Source: Saccoglossus kowalevskii | Taxonomy: Eukaryota > Hemichordata > Enteropneusta > Harrimaniidae | NCBI RefSeq assembly: GCF_000003605.2 | Contig: NW_003130854.1 | Coordinates: 3,021,712 to 3,058,683 of the forward strand | Direction: 5' to 3' | Length of the DNA: 36,972 nt | In this document: positions 1 through 10,061 of the stretch, one piece after another | How the letters are laid out: every line of letters begins with the position of its first letter | How positions within the stretch are numbered: the first letter of the stretch is position 1 | Translations under genes and position numbers: made by a program | Notes under the pieces: model-generated | Seen by the model: the letters and a program-made list of their open reading frames with translations, nothing else | What the model was told of the DNA's origin: nothing | Databases searched by the model: none

Positions 1-117
1 TAGTATTGCTATATTGTAATATTCACACTTTAAAAATTTGAATTGTTTGAATAAATGGTGGAAACTCAATTATTAAAACTTGTTTTGATTTATTCACACA
101 ATATTCACAGTAGTCTA

Positions 118-558
118 TTTACTTTGTTTATCAGCATCCAACATCTCATCCCTCCTCATAATGCAGCCCACGTCAATTCCGCGTTCTTTTAAGATTCGCT
201 GCTGATTAAACATCAGGCTTCTTAAGGGGGAAATAACAAGTGAGATGTGCTTCTTCAATGGATACATCTAAAAAAAATATTGTCAAAATGATCAATGGTG
301 CTATTTATTATTACTCTTAAAGACATAAATTGTATTTTAATTAGGTTGTTGTAAATATGATAACATTCTTACCTGGTCCAATAACAATGGTGGAATGATA
401 AAAGTATCACTTTTACCAAAACCAGTTGGTAAAATACCTATGATGTTTTGTTTTTCCACCACTGAATTAATGATGCGTGTCTGCTGTGGTTTGAGTTGAT
501 ACTCAAAGCCATATTTGTTCCATACTTCTTCAGAATAATATGCTGGAGTTGATGCAAA
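118..558 (-). pseudogene. RecQ-like DNA helicase, two N-terminal exons
   Basis: Two exons are visible on the minus strand. Exon 373-558 is 62 codons, phase 0 at both ends, with an AG acceptor just above 558 and a GTAAGA donor just below 373. It carries a Q-motif-like stretch (YQLKPQQTRII) and the Walker A motif GILPTGFGKS. The second exon, up to 267, follows a TTTTTTAG acceptor and carries the motif Ia-like SPLRSLM with a following NQQ. Spacing and wording match the start of the RecQ superfamily 2 ATPase core, which unwinds DNA in the 3'-5' direction. The frame meets a TAG at 115-117, although a possible GTAAAT donor lies just before it. The DEAD/DEAH box, helicase C, RQC and HRDC domains are not in the window. 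It may be the edge of a real host gene or one of the RecQ-like copies that spread with repeats. The family call is fairly firm; gene versus pseudogene is open. Confidence 0.7.
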
Positions 559-857
559 CTATTTTATTATCTTATTTTTATAAGGTGTATTATTTAATCA
601 GATAATTACATAATTTAGTTACACCTAAACAATCAATTCAACTTCAAAAATCAACAAACAAAAAAAGAAAATCCATTAATTCAATAAAAAATTACCATTT
701 ATTTCACTTAATTTTTAAAATAACAAAACTACTCACAATATGTTTGATATATTTATTTAATTCCCTCAGCTAAACCGCAGTTGTTTGTGTACAGATAGTG
801 TTCTTTTGTTTGTGAGTTGACTTGTGCACAATGCATTGTGGGTAATCTCGTTAAAAA

Positions 858-1004
858 ATGGCAGCCGACACTAAAGATTATTCAATCGTTTGTTTTTCGA
901 GCAAAGTAGCCGATTTCATCGACAATTGGACTCCAAACTGGGAGTGCTGGATATATGTGTTAATCGATCATCATTTTTGGTACCTGGGCATGCTATTTCA
1001 TTAG
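858..1004 (+). CDS. short plus-strand ORF, possible first exon
   Basis: A 48-codon frame starts at an ATG with a good animal start context (AAAAATGGC) and begins MAADTKDYSIVCFSS. It sits about 20 bases after a GCATTGTGGGTAA-like promoter word at about 831-843. No domain is recognised and no clear donor was found inside it. It overlaps the possible second exon of the minus-strand THAP gene, so at most one of the two readings is right. I see only a start context and an open frame. A host first exon is an inference. Confidence 0.2.
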   Translation: MAADTKDYSIVCFSSKVADFIDNWTPNWECWIYVLIDHHFWYLGMLFH

Positions 1005-1103
1005 AAAGGCTATATTTTTCAAAGTCCCGGACTTTGTCTATGGAGGTGCGCAGATTAGCATAGAAATACACAAATGCATAAATGAGAAAGTAATAAAATA
1101 AGC

Positions 1104-1334
1104 TCACCCACTTGAAAACCCTAACGAAGTTTTCAAAGAGCTGTCCTGAAAACAATCCGTGGTAAAATGTTTGGCGCAAACCACCGCCGACTCGCCAGGA
1201 TCTACGCGGTTCCAGTCTGCTCTTTTTGTTCTCACCCATCGCCGACGAAATCTTCCAGATTTTGGGAAATTATGAAGGGACACGCCATCCTTATGGGTGG
1301 CATTGCATCCATATACGACGCACCTTTTTACCAT
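1104..1334 (-). CDS. THAP-type zinc-finger protein, first exon
   Basis: The first exon starts at the ATG at 1334 and encodes a full THAP domain. The zinc ligands follow the C2CH pattern: C5, C10, C53 and H56 (CVVYGC near the N-terminus, CAKHF at the end). The HNFP motif (residues 21-24) and the invariant Trp (W33) are present. THAP domains bind DNA and occur in host regulators and in P-element transposases. A GTGAGC donor at 1102-1107 would end the exon at 1108 in phase 2. Without splicing, a TGA follows three codons after the last conserved residues. A possible next exon begins near 1010 and reads LSNEIACPGTKNDD to a stop near 916. A perfect CRE-type palindrome lies about 80 bases upstream. 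It could be a host gene or the start of a P-like element; the next downstream coding piece is the RecQ-like helicase. Confidence 0.75.
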   Translation of the reverse strand: MVKRCVVYGCNATHKDGVSLHNFPKSGRFRRRWVRTKRADWNRVDPGESAVVCAKHFTTDCFQDSSLKTSLGFSSG

Positions 1335-1415
1335 AGTCTACCAATATTTTTGAAAGCTAGTTATTAAACTAAAATTAAACCTAGCAGACAACATTGCACA
1401 CCGGGGAGTTCTCCT

Positions 1416-1429
1416 TATGACGTCATAAT
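1416..1429. promoter_or_regulatory. CRE/ATF-type palindrome upstream of THAP exon
   Basis: The perfect 14-base palindrome TTATGACGTCATAA contains the full TGACGTCA site bound by CREB/ATF and related bZIP factors. It sits about 82 bases 5' of the THAP start codon, a plausible promoter position. A second TGACGTCA with similar flanks occurs at 2034-2041, so the site may belong to a dispersed repeat and not be a dedicated promoter. Confidence 0.4.
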
Positions 1430-2026
1430 TCCGAAGTTTCCCGAAGCCATGTTTACAAATACGTGTTGACAAATTATGTCTTTATGAGACACATATTTGC
1501 GTAATGTAGGGCCGTATATAAGGTGGACAATAAAAATAAAATCATGGAATAATGTCTGAAATTTAGTGTATATGAAGTCCTGTAAATATTTTGATTGATC
1601 TAGAATTTAGATTGATTTATGATACACGTTGATTGGCCGTCGAGCAAAGTATTCTCATTATCTAGAGGAAACTCATAATTCCTGCTTGATACGTTGAATT
1701 GTCTACAGTGATAACTCTTTTTCACAGTTCCTTTGTTCACAGTCCCTCGACAAACAGTTGGAAAACGCTCGGCGTTCTATTGTTACAGAGGGCGTTTTGT
1801 TCAATCCTTGTTTATTTCACTGTTTATTTAAAGTGCCTGTGAAATGGCTGCTATTTTCACGTCTAAAATTATCCATCGATACATAAATATTATTAATTTT
1901 TATGTTTGTAAGCATGAATTATTTTTTTAAATGAAAAAATGTATTTTAAACTCAGTCTATGACAACTTTATTTTTGTGTATTTTAAAACGAGGTTCCTCA
2001 TTAGCTTCCATTTGCATACAGAAATT

Positions 2027-2048
2027 CCCCTTGTGACGTCAGAAGGGG
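2027..2048. promoter_or_regulatory. CRE site inside a 22-base near-palindrome
   Basis: CCCCTT and AAGGGG arms flank a central TGACGTCA with one base of spacer on each side. The left context (CCCCTTGTGACGTCA) resembles that of the site at 1416-1429 (CTCCTTATGACGTCA), so the two probably descend from one repeat. Binding is inferred from the consensus only. Confidence 0.3.
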
Positions 2049-2133
2049 TAGTCGCATGCCAGCTTGCATTGCCGATACGTGTAAATAAGGCAAATTTTCT
2101 GTGCAGTTTTCTCGTCTTTGACTAAATTGTCAC

Positions 2134-2466
2134 TTATGTACTTGGAATGGCCCATAATGAACACATAGTATAAATTTTTGTTGCATGGGGTTGAGTTAGA
2201 TGCGAAATATGTCCGTTCTGGTGTAGCTGGTCACCGTGATCGTCACCGACACCGGCGCACGTTTGTACACTGTCGCTGAACAAAATAGAATTTGACGTCG
2301 GAATTATCTCGTTATTTAGCAGGTTACTAGGCACGTCACTACGCTGTTTTATTTCATCGATCGTCTGAGTAAAACTTTCAAAATTAAAATAAAAGAACAT
2401 ATTTTTACATTCTAAACATAAGACTATAGTGATCACTATGAAATAATTAAAAAAACGACAAATCAC
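2134..2466 (-). CDS. unassigned 110-residue ORF with N-terminal hydrophobic segment
   Basis: I do not recognise this frame. It opens with a hydrophobic stretch (NYFIVITIVLCLEC, residues 7-20) that could be a signal anchor. An acidic and polar region follows (DEIKQRSDVPSNLLNNE), then a His/Gln-rich end. The DNA here and just upstream (2500-2640) has more CpG than its surroundings, as would suit a first exon and promoter on the minus strand. No convincing donor was found at its end. It may be the first exon of a type II membrane protein or only a chance frame. Confidence 0.25.
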   Translation of the reverse strand: MICRFFNYFIVITIVLCLECKNMFFYFNFESFTQTIDEIKQRSDVPSNLLNNEIIPTSNSILFSDSVQTCAGVGDDHGDQLHQNGHISHLTQPHATKIYTMCSLWAIPST

Positions 2467-2753
2467 AGTTCACTAAATAAATGACAGTTGCGTGGAAATA
2501 AATTGACATTTTGTTGAAATAGGTGAACGCGTCGGGTCACAACGAGGGCAAGTGCGTTAAAAGCGGCGTTTAATTGGATAACAAAAATAATCGAGATCGA
2601 CACACATACAGATAAATTCAGAGTGGATTCGAGTTAGCAAAACTAAACATGTTTTTTTTACGTATAGTGAAGAACAAAGGGCCTATTTTTGTCGCTACGG
2701 CAACAATCCGTTGATGTAATAATCCAACTCTATACAGTTTCTGAGTACTACTG

Positions 2754-4077
2754 TCAGTTCCTACTCATTTCGGGCACAGGTGTATTGGCGATTATCTCTT
2801 CAGTTCTCTTGTGTCTGCCAGTATTTCCACTGATACACTGACGATAGTTTGATCTTTGCAACCTTATGGCATTTGTTTGATATCCAAAGGCATTGACAGT
2901 TGGATCATTGTTAGCTCCACCTCGATGACGATGCTTACTAAAATGAGCCTCCAAAGGGTCCAGTCACAGTTTCTCACTTAGAAAATACAAATGAGTTGAC
3001 TGTAAATTAATTAAAAAAACAAATTATAATATTGTTTGATATTTGACATCAATAATGTGTTCACCTCAATTCTCTGTTCAACCTGCTTGGTAATACGTGG
3101 CCTCTTTGTTGGGAAAAGGTGAACAACTAATTTCGTGTGTTATTAAACCTTCACGTCAGAGGTACCAAGCTCGGGGAATTCTCCACCCACAGAGAATCGA
3201 ATCGTTTCAACCTCTCATCTCAGCGCCACGTCGGAACTCTCCCATGACCGCGCCAAGGTTGCCCCAGGACTGCTTGCCTCCTCAGTTTTATTCACTTTTT
3301 CAATTCTTAACCAATTACAGAGAAGTTTAAGAGCTCGAGGCGTGGCCTGCGCACATATAGCCAATCAAGCAAAGTATTTAACACGCCTTAATGTCTGATT
3401 AATTGCCCCAGACATAACATAGCGCCTCGTTGACTTAACCAACTTCCATAGTCGACCATTATATCAGCCAGTTGTTCCATTTACTAATTCCCTAACATAC
3501 AAATGAACCTGATCATGACAAGCTACGAGCAGGTGTGGATTATCCAGGGGTCATCATTGAAAGTCGCTATGACTACAAAAAAACGGCCTCATCTAAACAC
3601 ATGGAAATATAAATCATGACAGAAATATCTCTAAATAAATGACTTACCGGTCATTCTCAATCCTTCCAACGTTTGCTTGCTGTCAATACACATTGTACTT
3701 TGTTGACTTGTAGTATAATTTCCAGGTCTTCTAAGGATTGCTTCCTCCCAATTAACAAACTATCGTAGAAATTAATGCTGAAGCCACTAGTAGGACGACA
3801 AATTAAGAAGAATTAGAAAATTTGCACAAGGAATAATTTTCACGAACGGGTTTGAAACCCTTTTACTTAATAGATAATAAAGTACCAATTTTAAATAAAA
3901 ACTAACCTGTTGTCTTGGATCATTAAAATTAGTATATTGAGCGAGATTGGATTTCCTTTTGTGTACATATTCCCCTATACAGAAGGTCAAAGAACTTTTC
4001 CATACAAACTTCACTGTTTCTTTTGCCTCTTGTGGACCAAACACATCAATAGCATTTGTAACTGTCTCACTTAGAAC
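2754..4077 (-). pseudogene. P-element/THAP9-like transposase, C-terminal exons
   Basis: Three coding blocks are seen on the minus strand. Exon 3907-4077 (57 codons, phase 0/0, AG acceptor, GTTAGT donor) begins VLSETVTNAIDVFGP, like the P-family stretch that follows the conserved KLAAQ segment. Exon 3648-3759 (phase 0 to 1, GTAAGTC donor) holds NWEEAILRRPG and LEGLRMT, like the THAP9/P helical region. The last block, about 2754-2963, reads DPLEAHFSKHRHRGGANNDP, the family's very conserved C-terminal signature. The frame into the last block passes a TGA just before LDPLEAHF. P transposases are THAP-domain, GTP-dependent cut-and-paste enzymes. The THAP domain, GTP-binding insert and most of the RNase H-like core are missing here. 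A dispersed repeat sits in the last intron. The family call is good; function has very probably been lost. Confidence 0.6.
3240..3480. repeat. dispersed repeat, copy 1
   Basis: This stretch aligns in the same orientation with about 18090-18370. Shared words include CGCAAGGTTG/CCAAGGTTG, TTTATTCA, CTTAACCAA, AGTTTAA, CCAATCA and TGATTAAT in the same order. Copies have drifted by my reading to roughly two-thirds identity. It lies in the last intron of the P-like transposase, so it is either older than that pseudogene's decay or inserted into it. The element class is unknown. Confidence 0.5.
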
Positions 4078-4178
4078 CTTAAAAATATGAGAGAACATTC
4101 ACTTTGTTAGGGCCAAACAAATTTATGTTTCACCACGGGTCAGTGAAAACGATTACACGAAGAATATAGAACACTTAC

Positions 4179-4323
4179 CTAGGTGTTTGAAACTAAAAAT
4201 TGTCATTCCAGCCCAGCAGCCATTCAGCGACGACCGAATTTTGTTATCGGTTGGCTTAATATAATCCCCCAACGGATCGTATTTCTGTGAAAGATTGGCA
4301 TTTTTGTCCTGATTTGTAGTAAT
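4179..4323 (-). CDS. candidate internal exon, unassigned
   Basis: A minus-strand block lies between a strong acceptor (CATTTTTCAG) and a near-perfect donor (G|GTAAGTGTTC). It is open and reads LSQKYDPLGDYIKPTDNK and SSLNGCWAGMTIFSF. It ends in phase 1, while the exon 101 bases downstream (3907-4077) begins in phase 0, so the two do not join cleanly. It may be an exon of another transcript or of a broken 5' part of the P-like gene. No family is recognised. Confidence 0.35.
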
Positions 4324-4399
4324 CTGAAAAATGCGTTTCACAACTTGTCTCTTATTTGGTTTAGTCTTTTCCACAAAATGAAACCCTAACCTTAAATTT

Positions 4400-5500
4400 T
4401 AAACGACTCCAAACATCGCCACATTACAGAAATAAATTTGTTGAGAATATTTAGTTTTCACCTCTTTTACGTCTACTTTGCAGCTCGATTCATTTGTGCT
4501 GACATGACGTGACAGCCATTTTGGAATTGTTGAACACTGATTGCGCTATTCATTTCGTATTTCAATGTGTGAAGTTTTCTCAGATATTATTAGGCCAATG
4601 AAAAAAAATGCAGGTTAGGTTTCGTTTTGTTTCGTTTCGTGGAAAAGACTAAGCCCTCTTATTTCGTTGTATGCCACATTCCAGATGGCGGTCTCCATAT
4701 AGTAACTAACGCATTTATTTTATTATCACGTTTGCGCCAGCTGACTGTGTTCACAACGTCCGTAATAACAGAACTGGTGACACACTAGTTTTCAAAATAC
4801 AACAACAATATATATATTTCTTTGTAACCCCGACTGGTCGGTTCCTGAAAAATTCAGTCAAACATTGAAAGATAGTTTTCCCCAGCTCCATATTGAAACG
4901 TGCTTGCAAAATGTGTGTAGCAGTGTCATATTTGATGCCAAATAATAGAATTTAGACTGTATACTCAATATTTTTATGATAATTTTTGTAATATTTTCAA
5001 AAACCAAAACAGCTGTCGATTTAATACACATATTTTAAATAGATCCTATATTTTTTCACAGAGAATATTAGGCTGAATATGTATATTTTGTGGTAAATAT
5101 CCGTTGAAAGGTTTTGATTGTGATGGTACAGTAATTTTTTTTAATAAACCTTGTCTGTGAATAACCACTACTTGACACGTGTTGTGAACACTCCACAAAC
5201 ACACCTAAATTGATTTTGACAACAGCCATCAAGATTTGTCAATTTGTTGTGATTTTTTTTCTAACGTTGCATGTGGGAGAGAATAAAACAGCCAGAATCA
5301 CGGTCATACAATAGCTACAATAAGAGAGAAAATACAAATTTTAGTTTCTCCAAAAAAGGAACTAAAATAACACTTTATTTTACGGCGACTGCAATAAAAG
5401 AATCACACAAGCTTTGCTATATCTTGCTTATACACCTAAAAAAATAAATATTAACAAAAAACTGAGTCGTCTGACAGTAAAGGTACGCAAGCCATGATAG
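4400..5500. other. no gene recognised
   Basis: AT-rich sequence with short low-complexity words (TTTCGTTTCG near 4620) and many stops in all frames. I see no coding or element signature. Confidence 0.5.
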
Positions 5501-5509
5501 GCCAGTCTT

Positions 5510-5566
5510 TTTGGCGGGAATTTGACACGTGCACTTATTTGCATATCACGTGAGCTCTATTATTGG
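5510..5566. promoter_or_regulatory. promoter-like cluster: E2F, two E-boxes, octamer, CCAAT
   Basis: Within 57 bases there are a canonical E2F site TTTGGCGGGAA (5510-5520), CACGTG E-boxes at 5526-5531 and 5547-5552, an octamer-like ATTTGCATAT (5537-5546) and a reversed CCAAT box ATTGG (5562-5566). Such a mix is typical of cell-cycle promoters in animals. No confident gene starts on either side. A short minus-strand frame starts at 5495 (MACVPLLSDDSVFC) and ends after 14 codons. Factor binding is inferred from consensus words. Confidence 0.4.
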
Positions 5567-5599
5567 CTGAAGTGTGAGGCCATTTTACCGATTCAAGGG

Positions 5600-8140
5600 A
5601 AGCCGAAGCTTCGTGACTGTCATTCACAAATGCGCAGTTACTGAAGTTCGTCTTTCTTTGGCTTGGTAAACTGGAATTTGTAATTTCCCAGTGATGGTAC
5701 ATCAACCCTTGTTATAAGTCCTCGGTTGCCTTATTGATTATTACATGTAGCGTGCAGTACAATTATCAACGCATTTTGCTGGTTATCACTAGGTTCAAGT
5801 TTTGATAATTCTCGTTGTCATTTATGTTCTGTTCTGTCCGCAGAATACACGTAACATGTGTGTGTAAAGTGTGGTGGTGAAATGCAACCCAGCTTCATTT
5901 AGCTGGCAGTCTCTGGGTTCTATCGTTTTTATATTTGTCATCAAAATCATTGACAGTCCTGCTCTGTCAAGATGTTCTAGCAGATAATCTTACCATGTGG
6001 TATCACTACCAAGTTCAATTTACAAAATGTTCTTCTCTTGTAATTGTATTGTTGCTTTCATAAAGTCGTCATTTCGGCTTTGTTCAGATTGTCTTGCCTT
6101 CGCAGCATGTGGTAAATCAGTCACAAACACCCTTTACGAAATGTAACGCACGCAGTACGTATTTACTATAATTAGACGTAGTCTTTACCTTGCCGTTTAT
6201 TCGGTGTTATTTGCTTACTTTACGAAATGTGATGGGTTCCTGCTTTCTATAGCTGACATCAAGGTTATTGTCACCCCTGTTCTGCTATATTCACACATGT
6301 GGTAAATTACTACAAAACAATTTCAGATTTGTCACCTGTTGGTATGAATACATTTTAATGTTAATTTTGTGATTCAAGAATGGCCATCTGGCAGCCATGT
6401 TTTTTTTAAATGTGATATATTGACCGTTGTTATGCTATAGTTTAGTGTATACATGCACGCAATTTTTTGTTTATCAGATCTACTGATAGTCCCCTGCCAG
6501 TATCTTTGCTTCTTGGTATCGCCACTATTTCAGATACACAGCTACCATTTTCTTCAATATCACATTAAACTTCATTATGTAGTAATGTCTTTTGAATTGT
6601 AGATTAAATAAATAAAATTAAGGGTATCAGTATACTATAATAAATTGACACGTGTTGTCTTGAAGCAGCACAAGTATATTCTTGTGTCAATTTGTAAATA
6701 CCATTGCCGAAATATGGTCACAAAATGCTTAGCATGTATAGTATGTAGAGGTATTGTACTTAAACCACTCCAGTGAACTAATGGCTGCGAATATTTCAAC
6801 CGGTATCACAGTACAATTAAAGATGGAATGTTATAAACATCGCCACCATTAGGGGCTAAGTCCTCTCTAGCAACCTATAACTAAAGATTCAATGGTAAAC
6901 AATAGTTTTGCTCATCACACTTTAAGACAGTTCCCATCCTCTGGTTTTCACATCCTATTTCATGTAACATAAACTTTGTGTAGGGTCACTTTGTCAATGC
7001 AGTTTTTTTAAACAATATTGTAAGATTAAGTCATCTTTATGTGAATCTAATCAGTCTCCAATAAGTAGCATGAATCTGATCTTATTCGTCGGCCTGAACA
7101 ACTTTTGTAATATTCATGATTTCTGATAGATTGCCATAACTGCAGGAAAGTCGTCATCAATTGATGTTTTTTCCAGAACCAGTTTTTGAATATTTGAACA
7201 AAAAATGACAAAATTTTCCATCTTAATCACCAGCAGGCAGGCAGCTCATTTACATGTACAATCAAGGGTTTCCGCTTTATAATTTCGATGCATCCATTTT
7301 TCTCAGCTCACTCTCCCATGTTCTGAGTTGTTTTCAATATATACAGCTGGTAATGGTTCAAACAAAATGTGGTTTGCTGTACTGTATTGTAACAAAAAAA
7401 GGCTGGTAATGCAGATTTCAGTTATTGTATTTTCATTCAGACATGCTGAATGCACATTATAAACTTTGCAAGACACCTCTCTAATTATTAGTTGTGTTTT
7501 CATAGATTGTTTGCATGCCAATAACTACCATTTCAACAGATAACTAGTTTTTTGACTACAGTGATGTCATGTCCACTTTTTGAAGCTCAGTTTAGTCGTG
7601 TCTGAAGTTTTTTTGGGTATATCTTCTACGCTGAATTTAATTGTGCAAGCCAAAATCATCTTATAGTTGTCTTTTATGTGGTAGAGGCTAGTTACACAGT
7701 CGGCACCAGTAACATTAATATCAAACACGTGCCCACTGGCTGGAAGAATCTCGCATTTAAGACTTTTCTATCAAAATTACCTTCTTGGTTATGACTAACA
7801 TCAATTATTCCAACCACAGTATGTGGTTTAAGTTAGAAATGCTCTTGAAGAAGTCTCTGGCTGACAAGTTCCCCACACAAGCCAACATCATCTTATAGTT
7901 GTCTTGTATGTGGTAGAGACAAGTTCCCCACACTGTTAATACTAAGATACATTATTTACAACAGTGCATCACTCTTAGATACTTTTCCTAAACTACCCCA
8001 CAAATCAATATCTTTGAGGAGATAACATTTTATAGTCTCGTCCCCTTGCTATCTAAGCATTCCTTGAACAGCAGACATGTTTTATGCGTTTAAAAGGTGT
8101 ACATGTTACTTCATATTATTCATCGTATGAATATTCATGG
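5600..8140. other. non-coding stretch with degenerate repeated words
   Basis: No gene is recognised. The words ATGTGGTAAAT or ATGTGGTATC recur near 5995, 6108 and 6297, each after a loosely similar run containing CTGTTCTGC- or CTGCTCTGTC-like words, so an old degenerate repeat is likely. A clearer direct repeat lies at 7646-7933. Confidence 0.35.
7646..7933. repeat. direct repeat, about 50-base unit, 232-base spacing
   Basis: The unit beginning CAAGCCAAAATCATCTTATA at 7646 recurs at 7878 with one early change and the same following GTTGTCTT.TATGTGGTAGAG. The word CAAGTTCCCCACAC also occurs twice (about 7865 and 7920), bracketing the second unit. It looks like a local duplication. Confidence 0.6.
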
Positions 8141-8519
8141 GACATAATTCTCTGCCGACGCTGGGGAACAGTACTTGCTCATGATAGACGTACAGTTAGA
8201 GGTTTCGAAATATGTGTATTCCAGTAAGTGATTTTCAAGTGTATTTGCCCGTTGATATCGAGACTATCAATACCTTTGCATTGTTATGTACATACGCAGC
8301 AGTAATGTACACGCCTAGATTTGCAATAGTCGAGATAAGACCTCAAGACAAAATTCAAATTGAATTCTGCAGTTGTAACTGCACCTATCGTGGTTTTTAC
8401 CTGAGAATATTGAACTATATATCATGACTATGTAGTAACAATATCAACAACATTGCAACATGATTATACTAGGTATACTATTGTATGAGCAACCATGCCA
8501 CAATTCTTGAATTAATCAC

Positions 8520-9023
8520 GTGATTTATATCAGATTAATGAATTTCCTCTCGGCTTGTATCGCTACACGTTCTAATCTGTGCATAGCATCTTCAAGGATT
8601 GTACGAATAGTGGAAAAGGCATCCATGGTCAATTCGGCTTCTATAGAGATTCTCTTAATTACTTTAACATGTATATACATACATTTGTTCCAAAAGGCAA
8701 GTTTTTTTTTACAGTTTTGCATATTTATATATGCAACTGCTTCAGTTATTGTAAATTTCAAGAACTATGAATTACGACCGTATTTTTGTATGATTGGTCG
8801 ACATCATTTGGTTAAAACTGTAACTTTTACTCATCAAACCCCAACCATGCTTAAAGTTCTGTGCCAGCAGGTTAATGGAAACATAGTCTCGCAAAACAAC
8901 CTAAGTACAATTTTACCAGCCCTTAAATGGGCTATGACTCGTAAATCAAGTTGGCTTTCATTTGGGAGAGCCTATGAAATATACGCAACATCAGACAGTA
9001 AAGAAATAACTATCTTTCAATAA
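8520..9023 (+). other. ambiguous region: 167-codon plus frame over a minus-strand helical frame
   Basis: The plus strand holds one of the longest open frames of the window (8520-9023), yet no domain is recognised in it. On the opposite strand, 8525-8761 reads an amphipathic helical segment (DAFSTIRTILEDAMHRLERV) that looks at least as protein-like. The minus reading lies downstream of the OB-protein scrap of copy A in the same orientation, so it could be the next gene of that element, badly decayed. Neither reading can be preferred with confidence. Confidence 0.25.
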
Positions 9024-9139
9024 TTGTATAGCTTGTGTTCCCCCAAACAAATTTCATTCATATTCGAGGCTGGGCGTCTGTCTTGCATTGTTTTTGGTGG
9101 TGGTTTTAGTGCCACATTGTACATGCAATAGTGCAATTT

Positions 9140-9240
9140 ACTTGTGCCTCTTGCATCACAAAATAGTATGGTAAATTTGAACAATTGTATTTGGTACAAT
9201 CGGAACACGTGTAGTAGAAATTGTTGGTGTAGTTGGTTGG
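9140..9240 (-). pseudogene. fragment of the Polinton-linked OB-fold protein (copy A)
   Basis: About 100 bases match the start of the OB-fold gene of copy B (21490-21545), with CSNLPYYFV as the common core. Here the peptide also keeps FYYTCSDC and a further NC before that core, which in copy B has been shortened; this could be a zinc-binding start. The frame stops soon after. On its 5' side (higher coordinates) about 840 bases separate it from the spacer repeat that directly touches it in copy B. A fragment too short to function. Confidence 0.55.
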
Positions 9241-10061
9241 TGACCATGTCCTCAACAGATGTAGATTTTAGAAGCAAAGCGTTATGGTATGGCCATTTAG
9301 ACCATAATCGTCATATCTTAGAGAGACCCACTTAAGATACTAGCATATCCAAATGGATCTTTTTAAAAGATTTGCAACTCTGAAGAAGCTAGAGGTCGAT
9401 AACATTTATGGCCAAAAATATTAATATAATATTTAAAAATACTCGACAAAAACACAAATGCAGAGATACAAAATTGACAATTCATAGTACTTGCGTATCA
9501 AATTTTAAACTATAGGAGAATCAGGATTTAGAGAAGAACATAAAAACAAAATGTGAATTTCACGCTTACGTAACTTCAAAGGTATTATGGGTAAACGCAA
9601 GTATTCAAACGTGACGGGAGAGTGCACACTTGATATTCACCGAAAGAGTTTATAGAACCATCGTTGCATTACTATTAACAGTGTAATGCAATTAAGCATT
9701 TACACTTACGAACTTGGTTGCTCATGACTTCTTCAAAGTCGAGTTTGTGATAATTTCATTTCATTATATACGTACTATCAATGATATATTGGCTTTGTAG
9801 GCTGACAAAAAATACGTTTCTGTTTTTGCTCAATGACCTTATAATAAGTACATGACCTATTATTATTATTAAATAGTGCTTAGACAATCATGATCTGAAC
9901 AATATTACGGAGGAACATGGTTTCTCATTGTCGTCAGACGATGGCTGGTCACTGTCATCTGTCAGGGACACTGTCAATGGTTGGTTACTGTCGGCTATGA
10001 AAGCATACTGTTTGACAGATTGATTCGGGGTTGAGAGAATCGAAGTGTGACCAACCATGGT
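9240..10061. other. extra sequence in copy A between OB scrap and spacer
   Basis: Absent from copy B at the matching point. It shows no recognised gene. Near 9930-10000 there are loosely repeated GGTCACTGTC/GGTTACTGTC words. It could be an insertion in copy A or ancestral sequence deleted from copy B. Confidence 0.4.

Noticed and set aside
916-1239. 107-codon minus frame overlapping the THAP exon
   Set aside because: Its first part is the THAP exon read in the wrong frame and its hydrophobic middle is intron. Only its last part might be a true second exon.
3097-3330. 77-codon plus frame in the dispersed repeat
   Set aside because: It lies within repeat sequence and is not kept open in the second copy near 18.1 kb.
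5930-6560. Possible tandem array of ATGTGGTAA-containing units
   Set aside because: The units are too diverged and unevenly spaced to call an array by eye. No CRISPR-like regularity exists, and CRISPR is not expected in a eukaryote.
8212-8427. 71-codon plus-strand frame with several cysteines (CSCNC)
   Set aside because: No domain, no splice support, and a length expected by chance in AT-rich sequence.
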